This document shows positions 1 through 6,615 of a stretch of DNA of 64,000 bases, one piece after another. Source of the DNA: Dokdonella sp. Its GTDB lineage: Bacteria > Pseudomonadota > Gammaproteobacteria > Xanthomonadales > Rhodanobacteraceae. Under the pieces are notes generated by a model. The model ran no database searches, was not told the DNA's origin, and saw nothing but the letters and a program-made list of their open reading frames with translations. Where the stretch lies: assembly GCA_019634795.1 (NCBI GenBank), contig JAHCAR010000016.1, forward strand, positions 1 to 64,000. Reading direction: 5' to 3'. Each line of letters opens with the position of its first letter. Within the stretch, counting starts at the first letter, position 1. A program made the translations under genes and the position numbers.

Positions 1-60
1 GCAGGATCGCTGCATTGCCTTTCCTGATCAGCCTCAACGCTCGGCCAATCGATGACCGGT

Positions 61-152
61 CGCCCTGAGCGTAGGCCCGTAGGGCCGGAGTCGAAGGGTG
101 ATCCTGGTCGGTGCTTCGACTTCGCTTGCTAGCGCAAGCTACGCTCAGCACG
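61..152. repeat. Cruciform-like interspersed inverted repeat
   Basis: Two nested pairs of arms are visible: CTGAGCGTAG (65-74) pairs with CTACGCTCAG (139-148), and AGTCGAAG (89-96) pairs with CTTCGACT (114-121). Each side also carries its own small hairpin: GGCCC-GTA-GGGCC at 74-86 and GCTTG-CTAGCG-CAAGC at 124-139. The folded form would be a long stem with two side hairpins. Sequences of this kind (CTTCGAC...GCTCAG) are scattered through many proteobacterial genomes. The rest of positions 1-258 holds no gene; a small hairpin GGGAC/GTCCC lies at 221-235, just before lysC-lysA. Confidence 0.6.
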
Positions 153-258
153 AACGGTTCTCGGTGGCTGAATGTCAGGGCCAATCAGGTTGCCTTTTGT
201 TGCGTTGCATCGAAGAATGGGGGACTGACGGTCCCTCAACCCTGCGCACAGCCCTGCC

Positions 259-2868
259 GTGAACCGATCCGACCTCCCCCTGCCGGATGACGCCCCCTGG
301 GTCGTCCTCAAATTCGGCGGCACCAGCGTGTCGACGCGTCCGCGCTGGGACAACATCGCGAGCATCGCCGCGACACATCGCGAGGCCGGCAAGCGCGTGC
401 TGATCGTAGTGTCTGCGTTGTCGGGGATCACCGACCTGCTCAAGGGCATTGGCGAGGGTCATGCGGACGAGGCGCGTTGCACCGGCTTGCGCGAAACGAT
501 CGTCGCCCGCCATCACGGCCTGTTCGGCGAGCTCGGCCTGGCCAAGCGCAATGCCATCGATGCCTGGCTGGCGCGGCTCGAGCAGCTGCTCGCGGATCCG
601 CGCCGCCGCACCGGTGACTTGCCGTGGCAGGCCGAACTGCTCGCCCTCGGCGAGCTGTGCTCGAGCACGCTCGGTGCGCTTTACCTCAACAGCCTCGGCC
701 TGACCACGCACTGGCTCGACTCGCGCGACTTCTTCCGCGCCGAGGCCCTGCCCAACCAGGGCGAATGGGCACGCTGGCTGTCGGCATCGGTCGAGGTTCG
801 CCACGATCCGGCGACCGCGGCTGCGCTGGCGGCACGCGGCGATGTGTTCATCGCCCAGGGCTTCATCGCGCGCAGCGGCGAGGGCGCCACCGCCGTTCTC
901 GGTCGTGGTGGGTCGGATACTTCGGCCGCCTATTTCGGGGCCCTGCTCAAGGCCGAGGTGGTCGAGATCTGGACCGACGTGCCCGGCATGTTCAGTGCCA
1001 ACCCGCGCCAGGTGCCCGATGCGCGCCTGCTGTCCCGGCTCGACTATGCCGAGGCGCAGGAAATCGCGACCACCGGCGCCAAGGTCCTGCATCCGCGCTG
1101 CATCCATCCGGTCCGCGAGGGTCGCGTGCCGATCCGCATCAAGGACACCAACCGGCCGGACCTGCCCGGTACCGAAATCGTCTGGAACACCCAGGCCGGC
1201 GCGCCGAGCGTCAAGGCGATCAGCTCGCGCAAGGGCATCACCCTGGTCTCGATGGAATCGATCAGCATGTGGCAGCAGGTCGGCTTCCTCGCCGACGTGT
1301 TCGAGGCCTTCAAGCGGCATGGCCTGTCGGTCGACCTGATCGGTTCGGCCGAGACCAACGTGACCGTCTCGCTCGATCCGTCCGACAACCTGCTCAACTC
1401 CGACGTGCTGGCCCGCCTGTGCACCGACCTCGAGGCGTTCTGCCGGGTCAAGGTGATCGCGCCGTGCGCGGCGATCACCCTGGTCGGCCGCGGCATGCGC
1501 GCGATGCTGCACCGGCTTTCGGCCGTGCTCGCGGAGTTTGGCGCACTTGACGTGCATCTGATTTCGCAGTCCTCGAACAACCTCAACCTGACCTTCGTCA
1601 TCGACGAGGGCCTGGTCGATTCGCTGATTCCGCGCCTGCACGCCTTGCTGATCCGTGCCGAGGTCATGCGCGTCGACGACGCCTCGGTGTTCGGGCCGAG
1701 CTGGAGCGAACTCGCCCACGGTGCCGCGGCCATGCGACCGGCGGCCTGGTGGCGGCGCGAGCGCAAGGCCCTGCTCGAACTCGGCGCAGGCGCGACACCG
1801 TGCTACGTCTACAGCCTCGACCAGGTCCGCGAGCAGGCGCGCGGACTGGCCGCGCTCGGCATGGTCGATCGCTGGCACTACGCGCTGAAGGCCAACCCGC
1901 ACGCGCAGATCCTGCGTACCCTCGACGCCGAAGGCTTCGCCTTCGAGTGCGTGTCGTGGAACGAAGTCGAGGCGGTGCGCTCGACCTTGCCCGGCCTGGC
2001 TCCCGAACGCATCCTGTTTACGCCGAACTTCGCTCCGCGCGAGGAATATCGCGCGGCCCTCGCTGCCGGCGTGCGGGTGACCCTCGATGCACTTCACCCG
2101 ATCGCCGAATGGGGCGCAGATTTCGCCGGCCGGGAGATCTTCCTGCGCGTCGATCTCGGCGCCGGACGCGGCCACCACGACAAGGTCAAGACCGGCGGCG
2201 CGCAATCGAAGTTCGGCGTTTCGCTCGATGAAATCGAGGCCTTCCGCGGCCATGCGCGCCGGCATGGCGCGCGCATCGTCGGCCTGCACGCGCATCTCGG
2301 TTCGGGCATCCTCGACGCGCAGCACTGGCGCACCGTGTATGCGCAGCTGGCCAGCCTGGCCGAGCAGTTCAACCGCATCGAAGTGCTCGACCTCGGCGGC
2401 GGCCTCGGTGTGCCCTCGCGCCCGCAGGACCTGCCGCTCGATCTCGATGCGCTCGGCGCCGCGCTGGCCGAGGTCAAGCAGGCCTATCCGCAATTCCAGC
2501 TCTGGATGGAGCCGGGCAGGTACCTCGTCGCCGAGGCGGGCGTGCTGCTGGCCCGGGTCACCCAGACCAAGCGCAAGGGCGATGCCCACTATGTCGGCAT
2601 CGATGCCGGCATGAACTCGCTGATCCGTCCGGCCCTGTACGAGGCCTGGCACGAGATCGTCAATCTCTCGCGCCTCGACGAGTCGGCCGAGGAGGTCGTC
2701 CAGGTGGTCGGTCCGATCTGCGAGACCGGCGACGTGATCGGCAACAACCGGCGCCTGCCGGGCTGCCGCGAAGGCGATCTGATCCTGATTGCCGAGGCAG
2801 GCGCGTATGGTGCGGTCATGGCATCGCACTACAACCTGCGCAAACCGGCCGTCGAGGTGTGCCTGTGA
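259..2868 (+). CDS. lysC-lysA: Bifunctional aspartate kinase / diaminopimelate decarboxylase
   Basis: This 869-residue fusion catalyses the first step (aspartate phosphorylation) and the last step (meso-DAP to lysine) of lysine biosynthesis in the cytoplasm. The N-terminal half is an aspartokinase, with KFGGTSV near residues 18-24 and ACT-type regulatory sequence around 320-470. The C-terminal half is a PLP-dependent decarboxylase: the PLP lysine is in YALKAN at about residue 544, and the active-site motif CETGD begins at Cys821. The start is GTG at 259. Such fusions are known from Xanthomonadales. The stop overlaps the murL start (GTGA), so the two are probably translationally coupled. Feedback control by lysine through the ACT region is expected from the family but not visible here. 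Confidence 0.95.
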   Translation: MNRSDLPLPDDAPWVVLKFGGTSVSTRPRWDNIASIAATHREAGKRVLIVVSALSGITDLLKGIGEGHADEARCTGLRETIVARHHGLFGELGLAKRNAIDAWLARLEQLLADPRRRTGDLPWQAELLALGELCSSTLGALYLNSLGLTTHWLDSRDFFRAEALPNQGEWARWLSASVEVRHDPATAAALAARGDVFIAQGFIARSGEGATAVLGRGGSDTSAAYFGALLKAEVVEIWTDVPGMFSANPRQVPDARLLSRLDYAEAQEIATTGAKVLHPRCIHPVREGRVPIRIKDTNRPDLPGTEIVWNTQAGAPSVKAISSRKGITLVSMESISMWQQVGFLADVFEAFKRHGLSVDLIGSAETNVTVSLDPSDNLLNSDVLARLCTDLEAFCRVKVIAPCAAITLVGRGMRAMLHRLSAVLAEFGALDVHLISQSSNNLNLTFVIDEGLVDSLIPRLHALLIRAEVMRVDDASVFGPSWSELAHGAAAMRPAAWWRRERKALLELGAGATPCYVYSLDQVREQARGLAALGMVDRWHYALKANPHAQILRTLDAEGFAFECVSWNEVEAVRSTLPGLAPERILFTPNFAPREEYRAALAAGVRVTLDALHPIAEWGADFAGREIFLRVDLGAGRGHHDKVKTGGAQSKFGVSLDEIEAFRGHARRHGARIVGLHAHLGSGILDAQHWRTVYAQLASLAEQFNRIEVLDLGGGLGVPSRPQDLPLDLDALGAALAEVKQAYPQFQLWMEPGRYLVAEAGVLLARVTQTKRKGDAHYVGIDAGMNSLIRPALYEAWHEIVNLSRLDESAEEVVQVVGPICETGDVIGNNRRLPGCREGDLILIAEAGAYGAVMASHYNLRKPAVEVCL

Positions 2869-4247
2869 GCGTCATCGACCCGCGAATGGCAAAGACCTTC
2901 CGCTTCGTGCGCAGCGAATACGACGGCGGCGAAGCGCGTCTCGTCTATGCCTTCGACGAGGGCCCAGAGCTGGTCGAGCGGATAGGCTTTCCCGACGCGC
3001 CGGCCCTGGCGCCGGAACGCGAAGCGGCGTTCAGGGCAGCGCTCGGCCTGCTTCATCTGATTGCCGGGGTCAGCTACTACAAGGCCGGGGTACCGGGCGA
3101 GATCCGCATCGAAGGCTCGACGATCGACCGGGCCACGGCGGCGTTCCTCGATGACTTGTACCTGCATGGCCTCGGTGAGTTCGCCTACACCAACAAGCTC
3201 GACCTGCGCGGGAAGATCCGATTTCCCGCTCATGCCCGTCATCCCGGCCTGCGCCGCGATAACGGTGAGGCAGGAGTGGACTCCTCCAGCGAACGAGGGC
3301 CGGCGATCGGCCTGCCGCGCAGCACCCTGGTGCCGATCGGCGGCGGCAAGGATTCGCTGGTCAGCGTCGAGATCCTCAAGGCCGCGGGCGAGAACGCGAC
3401 CGCGGTCTGGATCGGCAATTCGGCCCTGATCGAGTCGTGCGCAAGACGCACTGGCCTGCCGATGCTGAACATCTCGCGCGCGATCTCGCCGCTGCTGTTT
3501 GACTACAACCGTGCCGGCGCGCTGAACGGACACATCCCGGTAACCGCGATCAATTCGGCGATCCTCGCCGTCGCCGCGATTCTTTACGGCCACGACGCAA
3601 TCGCGTTTTCCAACGAACGTTCGGCATCGAGTGCGACGCTGGAATACGACGGTGTGCCGATCAACCACCAATGGAGCAAGGGCTGGGAATTCGAGCGCGG
3701 ATTCCGCGACCTCGTCCATTCCCGGATCGCCGGCGATCTCGACTACTACTCGCTGCTGCGGCCGCTCTCGGAACTGGCGGTCGCCTCGCGCTTTGCGAAG
3801 GACAATCGCTACGACGACGTGTTCTCGAGCTGCAACCGCAACTTCCGCATCCTCGGCCCGAAACCGTCCGACCGCTGGTGCGGACAGTGCCCGAAATGCC
3901 ATTTCGTGTTTCTCGCCCTCGCCCCGTTCATGCCGAAACCGCGCCTGCTCGGCATCTTCGGGCGCAACCTGCTCGACGACCCGGCCCAGATCGCCGGCTT
4001 CGACGCCTTGCTCGAATACCGAGAGCACAAGCCCTTCGAGTGCGTCGGCGAAGGCCATGAGTCGCGCGCGGCGATGGCCGAACTGGCCCGTCGTGCCGAG
4101 TGGCGCGAGGACGCCATCGTCGAGCGCTTCATCCATGAGATCCAGCCGCAACTCGGCCCCGACGAGCGCTCGCTCGAGGCGCTCTTGCGCATCGAGGGCG
4201 AACGCCACCTGCCAGCCCGCCTCGTCGATGCGCTCGAGCGAAGCTGA
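2865..4247 (+). CDS. murL: UDP-MurNAc-L-Ala-L-Glu epimerase (MurL)
   Basis: About 460 residues. MurL of Xanthomonas oryzae inverts the terminal L-Glu of UDP-MurNAc-L-Ala-L-Glu to D-Glu, using ATP, in place of glutamate racemase plus ordinary MurD. Visible marks are a P-loop-like GGGKDS near residue 159, a cysteine-rich stretch (SSCNRN, then WCGQCPKC near 337) and a following murD2-like gene, the known partner. I chose GTG at 2865 because it gives a GTGA overlap with lysC-lysA; GTG at 2859 is also open. Just before GGGKDS there is an in-frame palindromic insertion-like stretch (3236-3284). Family assignment rests on motif memory plus context. Confidence 0.85.
   Translation: MSVIDPRMAKTFRFVRSEYDGGEARLVYAFDEGPELVERIGFPDAPALAPEREAAFRAALGLLHLIAGVSYYKAGVPGEIRIEGSTIDRATAAFLDDLYLHGLGEFAYTNKLDLRGKIRFPAHARHPGLRRDNGEAGVDSSSERGPAIGLPRSTLVPIGGGKDSLVSVEILKAAGENATAVWIGNSALIESCARRTGLPMLNISRAISPLLFDYNRAGALNGHIPVTAINSAILAVAAILYGHDAIAFSNERSASSATLEYDGVPINHQWSKGWEFERGFRDLVHSRIAGDLDYYSLLRPLSELAVASRFAKDNRYDDVFSSCNRNFRILGPKPSDRWCGQCPKCHFVFLALAPFMPKPRLLGIFGRNLLDDPAQIAGFDALLEYREHKPFECVGEGHESRAAMAELARRAEWREDAIVERFIHEIQPQLGPDERSLEALLRIEGERHLPARLVDALERS
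3236..3284. repeat. Palindromic element inside murL
   Basis: CCGTCATCCCGGC (3236-3248) faces GCCGCGATAACGG (3253-3265) across a 4-base loop; 11 of 13 positions can pair. A second small hairpin GGAGT/ACTCC lies at 3273-3284. The phrase CGTCATCCCGGC is typical of interspersed palindromes in proteobacterial intergenic DNA. Here it is in frame and encodes a low-conservation linker (HARHPGLRRDNGEAG...) upstream of the GGGKDS motif. That it was inserted is inference. Confidence 0.5.
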
Positions 4248-4250
4248 GTG

Positions 4251-5615
4251 ATGCGAATCGCCGACCTCGCAAGCCTGCGCGTGGCGATCTGGGGCCTCGG
4301 CCGCGAAGGCCACGCTGCTCACACCGCGCTGCGCCAGCGCCTGCCCGAGCTGCCGCTGACCGTGTTCTGCAGCGACGCCGAGGCGCATTTCATGGCCACC
4401 GATCATGCGCACGATCGTTACGTGACCGAGGCGCCGAGCGCGGCCGATCTCGCTGCCTTCGATGTCGTCATCAAGTCGCCCGGAATAAGCATGTACCGTC
4501 CCGAGCTGATCGAGGCCCAGCGCAACGGCACGCGCTTCACCTCGGCAACGGCCCTCTGGTTCGCCGAAAATCCCGATGCGCGTGTGATTGCAGTGACCGG
4601 GACCAAGGGCAAGAGCACGACCAGCGCCCTGATTGCGCACCTGCTGCGCGCCCTCGGCCGGCGCACGGCGCTGGCCGGAAACATCGGACTGCCGCTGCTC
4701 GAACTGCTCGATCCGCCGCTGGCGCCGGACTGGTGGGTGGTCGAGCTGTCGAGTTTCCAGACCCGCCATGCCAGCGACGTTCGCCTGGCCGTGATCACCA
4801 ATATCGAGGAAGAGCACCTGGACTGGCACGGCAGCCGCGAGCGCTATGTCGGCGACAAGCTGGCCCTGGCCGACAGTGCGCGCCTGCTGCTGGTCAACGA
4901 CCTGCAGGCCGAACTGCTGCAACGGACCTCGCACCATGCGCAGCGGCTGCGCTATGGCCACGCGGCCGGCTGGCATGTTGCCGAAGGCGCGATCCGGCGC
5001 GGCGATCGCGCCGTGTTCGAGCTGGCCAGTCTGCCGCTGCCGGGTCTGCACAACGCAATGAATGCCTGCGCCGCGCTGGCTGCGGTCGAGGCGGTCGGCG
5101 AGGATGCCCTGTCCGCGGCGGAATCGCTGGGCACGTTCCGCGCCCTTCCACATCGCCTGCAGACGCTCGGCGAACGCGATGCGGTGGGCTGGATCGACGA
5201 CAGCATCGCGACCACGCCGCAAGCCGCGATCGAGGCCCTGCGCAGCCTCGACGGACGCAAGGTCAGCGTGATCGTCGGCGGCTTCGATCGCGGCCTCGAC
5301 TGGCAGGCCTTCGCCGAATACGTGCATGCGCATCCGCCGCACGCCGTCATCGTCAACGGCGCCAACGGCCGCCGCATCGCCGCGCGCCTGCATGCGCAAC
5401 AGGGCGAGTATCGACTGCACTCGGTGGCCAATCTGGCCGAAGCGGTGGCCATTGCCCGCGACGAAACGCCGGCCGGCGGCGTCGTCCTGCTCTCGCCCGG
5501 CGCGCCGAGTTTCGACCAGTTCCACGACTATGCCGAACGCGGGCGCAGCTTCGCCGAACTGGCCGGATTCGATGCCGAAGCGATCGGCCAGATCGAAGGC
5601 CTCGGCATCGCCTGA
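4251..5615 (+). CDS. murD2: UDP-MurNAc-L-alanine--L-glutamate ligase (MurD2)
   Basis: A 454-residue Mur ligase. MurD2 adds L-Glu, rather than D-Glu, to UDP-MurNAc-L-Ala, after which MurL epimerises the product; this is the alternative D-Glu route described in Xanthomonas. The N-terminal nucleotide-binding fold (WGLGREG) is followed by the Mur ATP-binding motif GTKGKST at about residues 116-122, NIGLP, the ELSSFQ motif and NIEEEHLDWHG. ATG at 4251 follows the murL stop by 3 bases; GTG at 4248 is an alternative. The choice of MurD2 over classical MurD rests mainly on the adjacent murL. Confidence 0.85.
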   Translation: MRIADLASLRVAIWGLGREGHAAHTALRQRLPELPLTVFCSDAEAHFMATDHAHDRYVTEAPSAADLAAFDVVIKSPGISMYRPELIEAQRNGTRFTSATALWFAENPDARVIAVTGTKGKSTTSALIAHLLRALGRRTALAGNIGLPLLELLDPPLAPDWWVVELSSFQTRHASDVRLAVITNIEEEHLDWHGSRERYVGDKLALADSARLLLVNDLQAELLQRTSHHAQRLRYGHAAGWHVAEGAIRRGDRAVFELASLPLPGLHNAMNACAALAAVEAVGEDALSAAESLGTFRALPHRLQTLGERDAVGWIDDSIATTPQAAIEALRSLDGRKVSVIVGGFDRGLDWQAFAEYVHAHPPHAVIVNGANGRRIAARLHAQQGEYRLHSVANLAEAVAIARDETPAGGVVLLSPGAPSFDQFHDYAERGRSFAELAGFDAEAIGQIEGLGIA

Positions 5616-5681
5616 GGGTCATGCAAGCGGCCACTCGCCCGCCGGTCTATCATCGGTGGCCCGTCCCTGGAGGAGAGTCCG

Positions 5682-6467
5682 ATGCGCATCCTGTCTGTTT
5701 TCGTATTCCTGTTCCTGCTGGTTCCAGGCGCGTACGCCGCAATGGTGGTCAAGCCGATCAGCTATACCGTCGGCGACACCGTCATGGCCGGGCACCTCGT
5801 CTATGACGACAGTTCCACAGCGCTGCGGCCGGGCCTGGTCATGGTGCCGAACTGGATGGGAGAAAACGAATCCGCGGTGGAAAAGGCAAAGCGGGTTGCC
5901 GCCATCGGCTACGTCATTCTTGTTGCCGACATGTACGGCGAAGGCGTGCGGCCGACCAACACCGACGAGGCGCGCGCCGAGGTCGGCAAGCTCTACGGCG
6001 ACCTCGACACGCTGCGCGCGCGCATCAACGAAGCTGTGGCCACGCTGCGCGCACAGGTCGGCAAACTGCCGCTCAAGCCCGGCAAGGTCGGCGCCTTCGG
6101 ATTCTGTTTCGGTGGCTCGACCGTCCTCGAACTGGCGCGCAGCGGCGCCGACGTGGCCGGCGTGGTCAGCCTGCACGGCGGCCTTTCGACCTCGAAGCCG
6201 GCGGCGCCCGGCGCGGTCAAGGCGCCGGTCCTCGTCCTCAACGGGGCCGACGATCGCAGCAATTCCTGGGAAGACATCGGCAAGTTCAACGCCGAGATGA
6301 ATGCCGCCGGCGCGGACTGGCAGTTCGTCAATTTCAGCGGTGCCGTGCACTGCTTCGCCGAAGCCGATGCGAATCGGCCGCCCGGTTGCGTCTACAACGA
6401 GCGCGCGGCGAAGCGCGCCTATCGCATGATGGAGAACTTCTTCGCGGACGCATTCGCGGACCGCTGA
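5682..6467 (+). CDS. Exported dienelactone hydrolase family protein
   Basis: A 261-residue alpha/beta hydrolase with an N-terminal signal peptide (hydrophobic residues 4-18, cleavage near AYA). The nucleophile elbow GFCFGGS places the catalytic Cys at residue 142; Asp in NGADDRS (about 188) and His in AVHCF (about 222) complete the expected triad. Family members hydrolyse carboxylic esters or lactones; the substrate here cannot be told. A strong Shine-Dalgarno (GGAGGAGAG) precedes ATG 5682. It follows murD2 by 66 bases, but nothing links it functionally to peptidoglycan synthesis. Confidence 0.85.
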   Translation: MRILSVFVFLFLLVPGAYAAMVVKPISYTVGDTVMAGHLVYDDSSTALRPGLVMVPNWMGENESAVEKAKRVAAIGYVILVADMYGEGVRPTNTDEARAEVGKLYGDLDTLRARINEAVATLRAQVGKLPLKPGKVGAFGFCFGGSTVLELARSGADVAGVVSLHGGLSTSKPAAPGAVKAPVLVLNGADDRSNSWEDIGKFNAEMNAAGADWQFVNFSGAVHCFAEADANRPPGCVYNERAAKRAYRMMENFFADAFADR

Positions 6468-6559
6468 AGCCCGGCCCTGCCGCTGCCGGCCGGGCAGCGA
6501 CGACGAGGGAGGTGCGCGCAACCAGCAGTCCTTCTTGGGCAGGAGGCCGGTTGCGCGCG

Positions 6560-6580
6560 ATTCGCCGTGGGGTGGCGAAT
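6560..6580. terminator. Candidate bidirectional terminator hairpin
   Basis: Perfect 7-bp arms ATTCGCC (6560-6566) and GGCGAAT (6574-6580) lie between the convergent hydrolase and TonB-receptor genes. A larger inverted repeat, GCGCGCAACC (6514-6523) with GGTTGCGCGC (6549-6558), lies just upstream. Neither has a strong T tract, so intrinsic termination is not certain. Confidence 0.4.
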
Positions 6581-6615
6581 GAGGTGGCCGCCACCGCAGT
6601 GCCGGCTTCGACGTC

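Noticed and set aside
1-258. Lysine riboswitch upstream of lysC-lysA
   Set aside because: No conserved lysine riboswitch core is recognisable; the region is a common palindromic repeat plus one small hairpin.
175-2829. Long minus-strand open frame opposite lysC-lysA (and similar ones opposite rpoB and rpoC at 55830-58811 and 59012-63037)
   Set aside because: High-GC codon bias leaves antisense frames open; the translations are rich in His/Arg/Gln/Asp, have no known domains and no ribosome sites.
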